A stretch of DNA of 64,000 nucleotides from Hyperoplus lanceolatus (GCA_026929865.2 CM049410.1:24435001-24499000); one strand, 5' to 3'; counted from the stretch's first letter, positions 15,201 through 39,325 are shown. Made by a program: numbers and translations. The notes: a model not told the origin generated them from the sequence alone.

Positions 15201-16601
15201 GTGATTTTACACCAATGAGGACATATTTATGAATGAGGATATTGATTTTAGCTAATAAATTACTTAAAATGTTACACAGTGCTCCTTTAAGCATCAGCCT
15301 TACATGTTGCCTCAGCAGCTCCTGTCGATGGCTTCCCAGAGCCGGTTCCCCCACGGTCAGCGCATCGAACGTGGCGTTGAAGTCGTGCGTTCGCTGGAAA
15401 CGTAACAGCGTCTCTTTCAGATTCCCCCACCGTCGGATCGCTGGTGGGGGGCTGGAGAGAGAAAAACAGATAATGGAACATGAGAAATAGCAGAAAAACA
15501 CACTAGGACAAAGTCTAAACACAATCTATATTAGTCCAAGGTGTGTCCGTGTAAAAATCACATGCTGTTTACAACTGGAATTTTTAGATAAAGTGACTGT
15601 AGAACTGTTGGCCTTTTTTATAACTTTGTTGAAAGGTGATGTATTAATAAAGATTATTATTATTAAACCATTAAAGGTTATTTGAGGGGGCGCTGCGGTG
15701 GCGTATTGGATAGAGTGTGTATCGAATCCGACCCGTGGAACTTTTATGCGTGTCGCCCCCCCCCTCTCTCTCTCTGTACTATCTAATAAAGCTTGAAAAT
15801 GACAAAAAAGAAAAGAAAAGATGTTTGAGTTCAGATTCATCAATTCACTCAAAACTCAAAGATTTGCATTTTTGTGAGCCCTGTTGTTTTAACATTCCTT
15901 TGCATAACAAGTAAACATAATTTTTTTTTTAAATAAATCGCTCATTATAACATAAATGGAATAGTAAATAATAATAAAAAGTATATTGTTTAAAATCGGA
16001 ACACACTGTATTTAATAGATGCAGTGTATGAATGCTTCAAATAAATCTTTTAACAAAAAATATAATTTATATTGTCAAATAGATTTCTCTGTCTACAGTT
16101 GCATCACACTTGCAGGTGGCAGCCACAGTGCATTGGAGGGAGAAAGCATCAGTAACAGCCAAAACATAAGACCAAAATTATTGGACTATGAATTTGTGAA
16201 CAGTGAAGGCTTGCATAAGCATCTTGTCTAGATTTCCATAAGTCAAAAGCTATTAATGTTCTCCATCTGTTGCTTTAAATTAGCCGATACATACGAGTCC
16301 CAGTTTACAACAAGTCAGAACGGGGTAGAAAAATGAAAGCGATACTAACTATGGTGACGTAGGACACACAAATCAACCATGAATACACAAGTGTTTGACC
16401 CCTGCTCTGATACAGTATTGGAGCGCGATTCTGATCATTATTTGAATTTGACATTTCTCGGGGGTGTCCGTGTCATCACGTTACCAACCTGAGGTTCATT
16501 TTGTGGGTGCTGAATCCCAGCAGCGGGTCCAGCACCAAACCGGTGGCCAGGTCATCGGTGGCACACAGCTCCTTCACACTCATTCTACTGCCAAAGTCCA
16601 T
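3939..16601 (-). CDS. kmt5c: histone H4-lysine-20 methyltransferase KMT5C/SUV420H2-like
   Basis: Methylates H4K20me1 to me2/me3 in nuclear heterochromatin. Coding exons on the minus strand: 16601-16489, 15451-15304, 13993-13884, 13210-13047, 11835-11816, 11560-11424, 11304-11147, 9277-3939. All junctions are GT/AG and in frame, and they give 2062 codons plus stop. The N terminus [20 protein letters not shown] is the family start. The SET core runs through exons 3-6: [11 protein letters not shown], the NH-D-C-x-P-N-C motif (about residues 177-184), CYYG (about 210-213), and the post-[11 protein letters not shown] zinc ligands (C224, C226, C229). The next exon carries [10 protein letters not shown], as expected after the SET domain. 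The extreme C terminus [17 protein letters not shown] matches the family tail. The short N terminus and LRAGxNDF...RKRCAQLW favour KMT5C over KMT5B. From memory, mammalian KMT5C is about 460 aa and KMT5B about 885 aa, so this protein is unusually long. Start: MDFGSRMSV is the first in-frame ATG of its exon; an alternative ATG lies at 16583. Confidence 0.87.
9646..10120. mobile_element. foldback MITE with ~160-bp near-perfect inverted arms
   Basis: Left arm 9646-9807 and right arm about 9960-10120 are inverted copies starting GGTAACACTTTATAATAACT. They differ at only a few positions over about 160 bp, around a loop of about 150 bp. Flanking octamers TTGATGTT and TTGATGGG share six of eight bases, which would suit a degraded 8-bp target duplication (hAT-like), but this is tentative. 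It lies in the kmt5c intron between the exons at 9277 and 11147. No coding capacity. Confidence 0.85.
10890..10957 (+). mobile_element. LINE 3'-tail fragment (L2/CR1-like)
   Basis: GAAAGGCACCCACAAATAAA followed by (ATT)n is the typical 3' end of fish L2/CR1-type LINEs. Only the tail is present. It lies in the kmt5c last intron. Confidence 0.5.
12110..12213 (+). mobile_element. L2-like LINE 3' end
   Basis: TGTGAAGCACTTAGTTACTT, then AAGTGCTATATAAATAAAG and (ATT)n, a recognisable L2-like LINE 3' terminus. A 5' part may extend to about 11975. It lies in a kmt5c intron on the strand opposite to the gene. Confidence 0.65.
13294..13535. mobile_element. degenerate TTAA-flanked element
   Basis: Flanked by TTAA at 13290-13293 and 13536-13539. 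The right part, CACCTTCATATTCCCACCGG then TGAAGAAGG, matches the right arm of the element at 56089-56208. The left end AGGAATACTTCATCC is its diverged inverse. Internal sequence is longer than in the 56-kb copy. Confidence 0.55.
13743..13876. repeat. (TGAG)n tetranucleotide array
   Basis: About 33 units of TGAG. On the minus strand it reads (CTCA)n and begins within about 7 bases of the kmt5c donor site at 13883 (GTAATGAC then CACTCACTCA), so it occupies the first part of that intron. Confidence 0.95.
14075..14415. mobile_element. TTAA foldback element, copy 2
   Basis: Flanked by TTAA at 14071-14074 and 14416-14419. Ends AGATGGAGTCAGCGATTCTG and GAACCGCTGACTCCACCT. The central segment carries GCTCTGTAAA and its inverse TTTACACAGCCTAGG. 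It lies in a kmt5c intron. Confidence 0.85.
14556..15286. mobile_element. inverted pair of TTAA elements forming a long hairpin
   Basis: Two copies of a second TTAA family sit back to back. Copy A is 14556-14928, between TTAA at 14552 and 14929. Copy B is 14933-15286, ending at TTAA 15287-15290. B is in reverse orientation to A. About 150 bp on each side of the junction (roughly 14775-14928 and 14935-15100) are complementary, with only about 10 bases between the arms. Shared blocks include TGATGTCATATTACAC and AAAGGGGTGGGGTTAC with their inverses. B ends 14-17 bp from the kmt5c donor at 15303. Confidence 0.8.
15684..15805 (+). mobile_element. tRNA-derived SINE fragment
   Basis: GGGGGCGCTGCGGTGGCGTA, then a B-box-like CGAATCCGACCCGTGG, a C/T-rich stretch, and CTAATAAAGCTTGAAAATGA. 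It resembles the SINE at 53069-53231 but lacks part of the A-box to B-box spacer. It lies in a kmt5c intron. Confidence 0.55.
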
Positions 16602-17066
16602 TGCCTCCCACCATCCGCATGCTGCAAAACACAAGGGTCAAAGCAGCGCTATGAAAACAACAAACAAAACAGCAACAATCATTATCATTACATGCACTTC
16701 CGTTAACCCAGATTGCAGTAAATAGCATCAAATACTTAAATACGGGGTTCATCTGCATTATTTATACTACGTTTTGCAATAACCGCTTCATAATAGCGTT
16801 GTCTTTGTGAGTTAGGGATGTGAATGGGTGCACGTTAGCATCCATAGCACAGTAGCTTAGCATGTCAGCTTGCTGGAGGAAAAAATATGATCAGCTAAGG
16901 AGCGAGGGAGCTAGCTAGCTAACATTATGGCAGCACTAGCGGTCTGCACTGCAGTACGTTCACACAGTTAACGTTCACTTGACTGTTAGCAGTTCGTTCG
17001 TGAGATTTGAAACAATGTAAGCCCACAGTGATGCACACTGGAAAAATGGTTGTCATGAACACATAC

Positions 17067-17460
17067 CTGGGAGTCTGTAGTCAGCGAAAGTATCGTCACA
17101 GGGGCAGTTTATCCTCCGGGCTCCCGTTAGCCTGGTAAGGGAAAGTTAGCCTAGCCTAGCACAGCACAACCAGCTAGCTTTCCGCCGTAACGAAAATGGA
17201 GTCTCGTCGTCACGTCAGGAATTTTCTGCTTTGTTGAAGACTGCAGTGTCCAGAGTGATTGACCAAAAAACGCGTAAATGCAACACACACGCCGAGAAAA
17301 ACAGATCAAACTGTATGTGTTGTGTTGCTAGCTAACTAGCTTGACACAAACGTTCATCTGGTAGCAAAAGTTGATGCGCAACCGAACTATTGCTCACCAC
17401 GCCCACCCGCTTTCCTATTGGCTGAGGTCAAGGTCAATTTATCAAGTCAAACCCAGGATA
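17067..17460 (-). promoter_or_regulatory. kmt5c: kmt5c non-coding first exon and promoter region
   Basis: A non-coding first exon can be placed ending at 17067 with donor CAG/GTATGT, feeding the acceptor at 16622 before the coding start. Its 5' limit is uncertain (about 17190-17220). Upstream, 17400-17440 holds a CCAAT-type box (CCTATTGGCTG on the plus strand). The block 16900-17340 is rich in GCTAGC/CTAGCT words. No TATA box was seen. Transcription start is inferred only. Confidence 0.55.
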
Positions 17461-18636
17461 TGAATTGAGCTCTGTAATTGGTCAGAGTGTGTGTGGGGCG
17501 TAGCCATGGGTTTTCCGTTTGCTGTGTTGATCAAGATCGTCTCATAAAGTCATTCACACGATCAACTGAGGAGTGGAGACCGGGGAGAGATCCCATCCCT
17601 CGCCTGGTGCAGCTCAACGCACTTTTAAGATCAGATAATGACATTGAGTCATATTTAACGCACTACTCAATGCTCTTGATTAGTGTTTTGGAGACGTACG
17701 ATTTAACCCATTCATGTCCACAATGTCTTTTTACAATCTCCATTAAACCTTTACGTGGTCATAACGGGTGGACAGCTATTCAGGTTTCTATGGTCAATTG
17801 TTGAAATTGTAGGAGTTAAATAAAAAGTAGATTGGATCAAAGGTTTTAATGCAAACATAGTAGGCTATAATTATTGGATTAGGCTACATTATAACAATGT
17901 TAACTTGTAGCTTCTATTGCTATTGCTATTATATTTATCAATTAATTAAGATCAAAATACAAACCCACTTAACCCAGCAACATTAATAAGAGATTGAGTT
18001 GTTGTTTTCTGGTGTTATTAGCATATCTAATAACAATGCCCTGTCAAAGTTCATCCTGTCTGAGCTTTGGGTTTTGTGCCTCCAAAGGTTCAAAGTTAGA
18101 TTTCAAAGAACTTATTTCCCCCCCACACGGTTTGAAATGTGCAAATCTTTGATACCTGATGCACCCCTTCCTATCCTTGAATAACAAATTAACCTTTGGA
18201 ATCCAGGTTGTCAATGTCTAGGTTGCAATTAAATTCTCTCCCTAAATATTTAGAAGAACTAGCGATATGAGGCTATGTATTTACCAAACAGACATTGTTT
18301 AGCATTACTCTTTTAGTCAAAGCTATCTTTTTAAATGTATAAACTAATACATTCATACTCATTTTTAAAATACATTCGTTAATAATGAAATTCAAATAGC
18401 TGCCTCCCCCTTCAAGTGGCATTGTATCCAGATCTGCCAAGTAAGGAGAAGTTCAGAACTGTAATTTTACCATTAAAACATCTTGAGTTTTGAAATGTCT
18501 TGGAAATAAAGAAACCCAACTGGCAAACGACACAGAGCGGAGCTGCAGACAGCAATCTGTGACAAAAGACTTCAAGTGAAAAGTAAACATATCTCTCTGT
18601 CATCACAAAGGTTCCGCTGACATATTTCATCACATA
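17461..18636. other. gene-free region upstream of kmt5c
   Basis: No exon, tRNA or clear repeat was recognised. An open frame of 108 codons at 17478-17804 (plus strand) has no recognisable family and no supporting splice context. Confidence 0.5.
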
Positions 18637-18640
18637 TTAA

Positions 18641-20262
18641 AGGCGGAGTCAGCGATTCTGGAGAATGTTTGTTGTCAAAATAAATTAATATCTCCTTATG
18701 ATTCGCTAGCTGTACATACTGTGTGTGGTCTGAAAAAAAATCTGGTGTTAATACACAGCCTAGGCTTTGTAAACAGGTATGTAAACAAAGGGGGGCCCAA
18801 CATAGCTATAGCAACATGACCGATTACAGTCTAGGCTGCATGTGTATTAATTAATACAGGATTATTTTTATTTTTTTTACAGCGCACATGATACGGACAG
18901 GTAGTGACCGTGACGAGATATTTACTGATTTTGATCAAACATGTTTTGGACAACAAGTGTTCTACAGAATCACTAGCCCCTTTTACACAGCCAGTGAAAG
19001 CCGGGAATATGGCGGCCTTTCGGCCCTCCGCCCTGCTGTATAAATGCGACAGTTGCGGAACGAGGGAAGAAAGGTGCGAGAGATTGTTCCGGGAATTTTA
19101 CTACCTCGGGGGGTAGTAAGATTCCCGACACAATCAGTTCCGCCTCTCTGTTTAAATGCTCCAGCTTGTTGTTGCGGAACAGGGGGGCGTTTGACGTTCC
19201 ACAGCCTACGTTCTAAACATGCGACCATGTTAGCAGTTGAAGGACGTGTGTTTAACATTAATCACGGCGGCCTGATGTCCCGTGAAAATCACCAAATAAA
19301 AGGAACGGCGTATAATCTATCTGATCATGAGGTCCGTTGCTCAATCCAAACCCCCACGCTTCATTTTGCAGAGTGTTTGAGTCTATTTCTGCCCAGGAGA
19401 AGTTGTACAATGGGAAAGCTAGGCTAGGCTAAGTAAGGGATAAAGTATAGCGAACGGGTCACTTGCTAGAAATAAAGACCAACAAGCTGAAGCAGGAGCA
19501 CGACGCGCAGCGGAGGGCTCTTGTTCAGCTTGACCTAGTCTGGCTTGACCACTCCCGCCAGCGTCTATTAAGCGCTGGCGTCGGCAAACAACGCTACGCC
19601 TCCATTGGCTGCTTCCCGGGGTTAGCCCCGCCGTAGATGATTGTGATTGGTTTAAATAAATAAAAACAGGCCAGCCCAGTTTCCCCCCGAATAGACGGCT
19701 CTAAACGGAGTGCTTCCAGACCATACTTGCTGTAGTTTGGTCTGGCTTTGCGAGACTAAGCTTGACCTAGTAACGGGGGAATAGTCTGCTCGCCCCGCTA
19801 GACTGTCTGCTTCAGCTGACTGAAGGCTCCGGCTCAGCTGTTGCTGAGCTACTGTTTTGCTAACACAACTCAAGACGTGAAGAGGTGAAGCGGAGTGATT
19901 TTGTCAGTTTGGTTAACAGTCCCAGTGATGTTGGACTCAGCGCGTAGCGAGATCAACTGGCACATCGTGGGGACAGTAAAATACGGCAAGCTCCAGCACT
20001 TCTGCTCTCAATTCACCGGCCAGTGTTGTTGTAAAGCAGCTGACCGGCGCGGCGCTAAATGTTTACGTCACACCTGACGCTGTTTACAAGCACCTCTTTC
20101 ATTCCGGAACGCTGTGTAAAAGGAGCTACTGATGCGCCAGCAGGCCGGCGTTGCTTGGTTCTGTGTAAATAACACAGAAGCAAGCAAAGCCGGCATTTTG
20201 GAGTGATGTTGTTCCGTCAATATGCCGCAATCTCTGTGTAAAAGGGGCTACTGACTGCACCT
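18641..20262. mobile_element. TTAA foldback copy 3, split by another element
   Basis: Left end AGGCGGAGTCAGCGATTCTG follows TTAA at 18637-18640. The right end CTGACTGCACCT precedes TTAA at 20263-20266. The two halves (18641-18973 and 20251-20262) are separated by an inserted sequence at 18974-20250. Joined, they give an element of normal family length, about 345 bp. Confidence 0.8.
18974..20250. mobile_element. 1.28-kb inserted element with TIR TAGCCCCTTTTACACAG
   Basis: Perfect 17-bp terminal inverted repeats: TAGCCCCTTTTACACAG at the left and its inverse CTGTGTAAAAGGGGCTA at the right. It sits inside foldback copy 3. A second TGTGTAAAAGGAGCTACTGA occurs near 20113, and GTGTAAATAACACAGAAGC near 20164, so the right end is partly duplicated. 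Interior GC content is higher than the surroundings, with no credible ORF and no transposase seen. Superfamily not assigned. Confidence 0.75.
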
Positions 20263-20266
20263 TTAA

Positions 20267-21212
20267 GAGCCATTATTGAGATGTCCATCCTCCACCTACA
20301 CTCTGCAGAATGTAAACACCGCAGCAAAAGCCAGACTCAGACACCTGATGTAAGTATTACAGGTACGGAAAAATCACACGCTTCATTATACACTAGTGCT
20401 GCTGGTCAATGTTTTCTAAACATTGCTGATAGTGACCTCTACAGCAGCTTGTTTTCAGTGTACATACTAACTCAGAAATAGCTCAAGTTTTTTATTGTGG
20501 TTTAACATGCTTAGAAATATGTTTTTCATTTGCCATTTTCAAACTCTCACAATATGTGTTACCATTTTCTTGTAACATATTTAAATAGTCTTTCTTTTGA
20601 AGGACTGTTGACAGGAAATGGAATGAATAGAATAGAATAAAAAATTCAGAGGATTTTAAGCTGGTTGTATTTCAGTTTAAAGACTGTGGTCTAGTTTAGA
20701 ACAACTATTTTATAATCTAGTTATGTTTTAATGCTGTTGTTTTGGGTCATTGCCTCAGTGATAGAGACATACAGTCAGTGTCAGCATGTTCCACAGCAAG
20801 TGACAGAAAACCACTGGTGATAAGAAAAGCGGAAAGGATAAAAATAGTCACAGAATGAGGAAGTGGGAGGCTGGCTATTCGGAAGGACAAATACTGTGTT
20901 GTCTGTTTATTGGTTTCATAAACAAGTTCACTCTGAACACGGCCAATTGAAAGACTATATTTTTATTTGTTAAACTGTGTTTTTTTAATGTCTGAGACAG
21001 TTGACATCAAATAAATAATACATTTATGAACTCATGGGGATAAAGAGGTCATCCCATGCTACTGCCTCAAGCTTAAATGTTTGACAGACAGAGGCAGCCT
21101 CCGCAAAGGAAAACAAATCAGCCTGAGAGGACAGCAACATGTATTAAAATACTGCCAGTGACATTGTATGTTTACTGTTCTCTTTTTATGTGGAAGTAGA
21201 ATGCTGGATCAA
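20267..21212. other. gene-free stretch
   Basis: AT-rich sequence without recognised exon or repeat. The only long frame (20281-20481) has no family resemblance. Confidence 0.5.
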
Positions 21213-21375
21213 AAGGTGCAGTAAACAATTTCGGAGAATGCTTGCTGTTGTCAAAATCAGTGAATATCTCCTTGCACAAAGTACAGATAGGTGGTAGATC
21301 ATGAGGAGATATTTACTGATTATGACAAAAAGTGATTTTGACAACAAGCGTTCTACAGAATTGCTGACTCCACCT
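21213..21375. mobile_element. TTAA foldback element, copy 4 (internally deleted)
   Basis: Short version, about 165 bp. It has the AGGTGCAGTAAACAATTTCG left end and the GAATTGCTGACTCCACCT right end, with TTAA at 21376-21379, but the central CCTAGG core is missing. Confidence 0.7.
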
Positions 21376-22108
21376 TTAATATATCTCACACTGTTGTCAT
21401 TTGGAAAGAAAACCAGACACAAATATACAAATTCTATGTTTTATTTTTTCTACCTTGTAACAGAGACAATTCGTGATCGATCAGAAAACAAATGAAATAC
21501 AAATAAAATAAAAAATACAGATTAATTTCTGTTGTCGTCTTTTTTCTTTAATAAATTGTAATAATCGAATTATTTCATAATCTACCCAGCGACAGTGCAT
21601 GGTGCAAAACATCCCTGATTGATTAAAAAAATCCTACACTAATAAGCTCGCAGTATCTAGCGTTATAACTTTGTCAGTAATGAACGAAAAAATTAACCAA
21701 ATTAACGACCATGATTCTAAAGCGGAAAAAACAACAGTAAAATATAGAGAAACATATAAAAAAACAAATGCTATAAGCAGAAGTCTGTACAGCTATGTAA
21801 ATGGGAATGAACATGGCCCCTTTATTGGACCATTTATTAAGAAGACAGAGATCTACAAGTCCCATAACGTGTTAGCGCTATACTATATCAACTTTATTAT
21901 TGTTTTGAAGACACAATCTCTCGCCACAACATCAAAAAGGTCTCCAGCTTAGTATTAACTTTGAATTAACCCTATTAGACTTGTTTTACCATTCATTTCT
22001 GTACATCATGTTCATCCACAAAAGGTGGGCCTTTCAAAATTTCAAAATAAAATGACCCTCAAAGCACCAGATCACTCCGAACATTGTTACCCTTTTTTAT
22101 TTTTTTTT

Positions 22109-22116
<8 letters not shown>

Positions 22117-22162
<46 letters not shown>
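22117..22162. repeat. (TA)n microsatellite
   Basis: About 23 TA units within an AT-rich stretch; the surrounding 21.4-22.8 kb shows no gene. Confidence 0.95.
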
Positions 22163-22167
<5 letters not shown>

Positions 22168-22900
22168 GCTCAACATATTTTTTACCTTAGCGACCTTATA
22201 ACGCAAACAGAAACATGTATATTTAATGTAGTTTTCTTAGTAGATGAATATAAATATATGATCTCCTCTACCGCTTATTTTGATTTAAATTCCACTTCCT
22301 GAGTTGATCTGACTGGATGTGAAAACTTGAACACACTTTATGATGTCCAATGATTTTTTTTATTTTTTCTACTTTTTTTTTTCTACCTGCCCACTCTGCA
22401 AAATTCTGGATAAAGCTTAATTAATGACATTGATTTGATATTAAAAAAACCTATTTATTTTTCTGAGGTACTGTGTTGAATACCTCTTGCTGAGAAAAGG
22501 GGGGACGGGGGAGAGAGGTGTGGTCTGCTTTAAGTATGCGCTTAATATCCACTAAACTTTGTACAATATTTTTCTGGATTGCTATCTGGGAGCTCTGCGG
22601 TCACATGTGTTCACACTTGGACAGACGGCACACACAAATAAACCCACCAGACACACCGGTTATGTAATGGAAGAGGGGAATGAGTTTGTTTTGGGTTAGT
22701 AAGAAAGAGATATCACAGGGCAGTGATATACCCTGAAAACACTGTCGAAAGATCAGTTATTTTTACCACCAGTTGCAACAGCCTGCGTTGAACTATGGGC
22801 TGCTTTGCCTAGGGGGGCGGGGGGGAAGGCACCCTGTATACGGCAAATGAACCGAATGCACAGTGGAAGTACATGCAGAATGGCCTAAGTGTGGCATTAA

Positions 22901-23217
22901 AGGTGGAGTCAGTGATTCTGGAGAATGTTTGTTGTCAAAATGACCTTTTGTCAAAATCAGTGAATATCTCCTCATGATATGCTACCCGTCTGAATAAGGT
23001 GTACGCTGAAAATTGTTTGGTGTTAATACACAGCCTAAGCTCTGTAAACGGGTATGTTAACAAAGGGAGCCCAACGTAGCTAGCAGCATGCCCGTTTACA
23101 GAGCCTAGGCTGCGTGTTAATACTGTTTTTTTTTCAAACATTACGGACTCAGTGGATCGAGAGGAGATATTCACTGATTTTCACAAAAAGCATTCTCCAG
23201 AATCACTGACCCAACCT
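22901..23217. mobile_element. TTAA foldback element, copy 5
   Basis: Clean TTAA on both sides (22897-22900 and 23218-23221). Ends AGGTGGAGTCAGTGATTCTG and CAGAATCACTGACCCAACCT. The core contains AGCTCTGTAAACGGGTATG and its inverse arm TTTACAGAGCCTAGGC. About 317 bp. Confidence 0.88.
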
Positions 23218-23221
23218 TTAA

Positions 23222-24234
23222 GTAGTATTAAAAAGCTTCACCATGGTAAACATGTTGTTTGAGGGGTTATCACAGGATCGGCTTTGATCATTCATAATTC
23301 TTTGTGAAAATTATTTGAAATTCTCTCCCATCTATTGCTCTTTCAGGCTTATTGCAAAGACAGCAAGCTTGTACAACAAAAGTCAAAAACGTACTTAAGA
23401 GCGAGTGAGAATGACAACGCCAGTCACAAGCAACGCAAGCACTTCCACATTCTTCCTAATACTTTAATCTAAGAAGCATAACAAATTATTTACCAATTTC
23501 TGTACAGTGGTAGCTAGCTGTTTCACCTGGGAATTACCTGATGATATATATATATATTATATGTATATTACCATGTTTATTTTTCTTACAGTTAAAACGA
23601 TTATTTTTGTGCTCTATAACTTTTAAAAGGCCTGCCCACTAGCATTTATCCCTCTCAACACTGCCTTTCCTCATGTTTCCATTTTCCATGCATCAGTCAT
23701 TCAGTGTGGGTTTACATTAGAATAATCCCACTCTTTTTTATGACTGACACAACAGAAGTGGTCTCGACTATGGCCCCTTCGAACTGGGAAGGTCAAAGCA
23801 ATGCGTCACCATCTCATCAATAATATATATGGGAAAAACCTTAAAGCCAAGTTCTCCTCAAGTCAGTAGGCGTCTTGAGGCTGCTGTGTTAATAAAGTAC
23901 ACATTTAAATGCCAGTTAGACAGTGTTATCTACCGGTGGAATATAGACGGCACATGATGGTGATGTTGTTAGGGTTACTGAGCGTTGTTAGGCATTGATC
24001 CACTAAACTCCAATTAACTACTTGTGTTTCAACAAGCATTAGTAAGTCGAAAATAGGCGTTTTGCATTGAAGAGATTCCTCATCAAATTATATTTAAAAA
24101 AAAAAATCTTTTAAAAAGGCAAAATCTCGTTTTTTCACCGGCTTTGGGCGGTTCTCTTAAGCTGAAGCAAAAAATGCCATATTGCTTTAACAAAGTTTAA
24201 CCTGGGTCAAAGTTACACAACACAGCCTCTACAT
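23222..24234. other. gene-free stretch
   Basis: No exon or defined repeat was recognised; AT-rich with short homopolymer runs. Confidence 0.45.
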
Positions 24235-24238
24235 TTAA

Positions 24239-24556
24239 AAGAGTGGAGTCAGCGATTCTGGAGAATGCTTGCTGTCAAAATCAGTGAATATCTCCTCACA
24301 ATCTGCTACCTGTAAATACTGTGTGCCCTGAAAAAAAAAAATCCAGTGTCATTACAAAGCCCAAGCTCTGTAAACGGGCATGTTGCTAGCTACGGTGGGC
24401 TCCCTTTGTTTACATACCAGTTTACGGAACCTAGGCTGTGATATTATTAACAGTGGATTTCTTTTCAGCACACACAGAATGGACACGCAAGCGGATCGTG
24501 AGGAGATATTCACTGATTTTGACGACACGCATTCTCCAGAATCACTGACTGCACCT
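24239..24556. mobile_element. TTAA foldback element, copy 6
   Basis: TTAA at 24235-24238 and 24557-24560. Ends AAGAGTGGAGTCAGCGATTC and AGAATCACTGACTGCACCT. Core CCAAGCTCTGTAAACGGGC with inverse GTTTACGGAACCTAGGC. About 318 bp. Confidence 0.85.
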
Positions 24557-24736
24557 TTAAAGGAAGTCTCTTCAAGCTGCTGTATTGTTAATCCAAAAGG
24601 TTCCACACTCAAAAGACAAACACAGCCACTTAAGCATGAGAACGGTTGCCGCCGCCGACAGACAGACATGACAAAGCAAATGGCGAACACAAAGTGATCA
24701 GCATGATTCAAAGCGTCATTCAAATAAATGGTTAAT

Positions 24737-25580
24737 TTTATTCATCTTCAACTTTCAATGAACTAAAAACAAGAAAAAACAAAGAAAAAAGAAGAAAAAA
24801 TAAAAACATGTCGGTTTCATGTATCTACAACAAAAAAAAAATTAAAGAAAAGAAAAGAAATTAAGCAAACTGTCACATCAACGACCGCGTTCTCAAATCA
24901 ATAGTTTTCGAAAGGGAAGAAAAAAGAAAAAAATAATAATTTGTGAATCATATTTCATTCAAAAAGATTCACTTGCTGCACATATAATATCCACCTGTGC
25001 ACCCAGTGTGTGGTGTATGTGCCGTTATCATTTGAACGTGCAACTGCATCCCACCCCCACCCCCCTCCCCGTTATCCCACAAACACACAGACTTTTGAAA
25101 CAGGATGTACAAAAGCTTGTGTTTAGCATTAAACAGTGCAGGGCCTTAACATAAACAGCTAAGGCTCTTATGTCCCATCCCCCCTCCCCTCATCCCCTTC
25201 AACTAAAGTTTGAAATTACATCACGGATAGGTAAGAGGAACCCATCTCTACAAAAATGACAAAACAGAACAGAACATAACATAACAGAGGGTACACAGGA
25301 GGAGGAAGAATTAAAACATACATACAGAATACAGCGATTCACCTCTGTAGCATTCACACTCTTTTCTTTTGTACACACACGCATTCGCTCACAAAAAAAA
25401 AATTGCACTCAAACAGCCGAACAAACGGTTAAAAATAATCATGATTGAACCCTGGACGCTTGTCTGCTTTGTTGCCATTTGGTGACGAGGGAGAAACAAG
25501 TCTGAAGGTAAAGAGCGTTGGACTGACAGAGGGGTGGGCTGGGCAGAGTGAGGGGGGAGAGGGGAGGGCACCCATGGCTG
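24737..25580 (-). other. ppp1ca: ppp1ca 3' UTR with poly(A) signal
   Basis: The sequence downstream of the ppp1ca stop is gene-free and A/T- and C-rich. A minus-strand AATAAA at 24737-24742 is a good candidate for the cleavage signal, giving an approximately 840-nt 3' UTR. Foldback copy 6 lies just beyond it. Confidence 0.55.
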
Positions 25581-38115
<12,535 letters not shown>

Positions 38116-38854
38116 TTTCTTTATTTTCTGACGTTCTCGGGCAGTCGAGACCTTGGTTTTCCGTGTAGCACCTTAAATTCCTAGAAAAACAAGAAAAATG
38201 GAGCGATACACTTACATTTAGCGTCTCACAATATACGTTGTAAACCACCCAAATCGAGTGGTTAATGTGAGCCTAGCGTTGTGAGCGGACTAAAACAATG
38301 AATGAGTTTATACGAGCTTGAGCTAAGCAAGCTAACTAGCCGCTAGCCTAGCCTAACACAAACTGAACGGCTAGTTACCGCTGTTATATAGCCGACAAAC
38401 AAATAAAATGTCGCCGGACCTTACCCTGGGTTTAACGACAGTCCTGCGCTGGTTTATGATGTGAAAGTATTTGTCCTCTAAGCTCAATCTTGGCCCCTTT
38501 AGCTTTGGTTTGTCCGGGTCCCTTCCCTCTTCCCCTAGGAACTTTAAAAAAGGGCCGATTTTTACCGAAGTGTCCGCGATGACGTAGGGGGGCCGAATCA
38601 AGCCGAGACCCCTTACGTGTTTCCAAGAACATGATTGGTCCAAACTGGAATTTAGAACTCGAATTCTCGCATTTGATTGGACGCTTGCTGGATCCGTCTT
38701 TACAGTTAAACTCCATCAGACGCTGCCACCCAGTGGTTACAAATAGAATAGCAGCATACGACCTAAAAATACTATCTACTCCGCTATGTCATTTGACACT
38801 TTTATTTATTTATTTATTAATCGATTTATTTATTTTAAAATGTCAAATGTTACA

Positions 38855-38855
<1 letters not shown>

Positions 38856-38946
<91 letters not shown>
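38856..38946. repeat. (GATA)n microsatellite
   Basis: About 22 units of ATAG/GATA upstream of the ppp1ca promoter. Confidence 0.97.
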
Positions 38947-38947
<1 letters not shown>

Positions 38948-39325
38948 GGAAATTGTCATTAGAAAAGTTTGATGGATACAAATAATCACTTATTGACAAA
39001 TGCAAACGTGCATATTGGACGTATTAGCCCATTACAGTTATTTCAAGGTAAAAGGTCATTTTGAGGTGTAAATTAACTTGCAGTGACAAATTAGGAGCTG
39101 CAATCCCTCTTTGGCAAATTGGAAACTTCCTTTTAAGGGTTGCAGTGAGGGCCTTTTTTATTTTTTTTAACCTTTATTTATACAGGTAAATCCCATTGAC
39201 CGAAGACTCTTTTTCTAGTGAGACCTGTTCCCATTCCCACGTTACCTCCGTGATTTCTACTTTAAAGCTATTTAAAGTGGCAAAAGGCACTGGATATGTT
39301 ATAATCTAGGGCAGGGATTCCCTAA

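Noticed and set aside
3939-16601. Assignment to kmt5b
   Set aside because: The short N terminus, LRAGxNDF and RKRCAQLW words and the tail resemble KMT5C more; kmt5b remains possible, so confidence was lowered rather than dismissed.
17478-17804. 108-codon plus-strand frame upstream of kmt5c as a divergent gene
   Set aside because: No recognisable domain, no clear splice partners, no downstream exons seen.
38371-38643. 90-codon frame upstream of ppp1ca as a separate gene or N-terminal extension
   Set aside because: Splicing from its donor at 38425 into the ATG exon runs into TAA before the ATG, so it is best read as 5' UTR.
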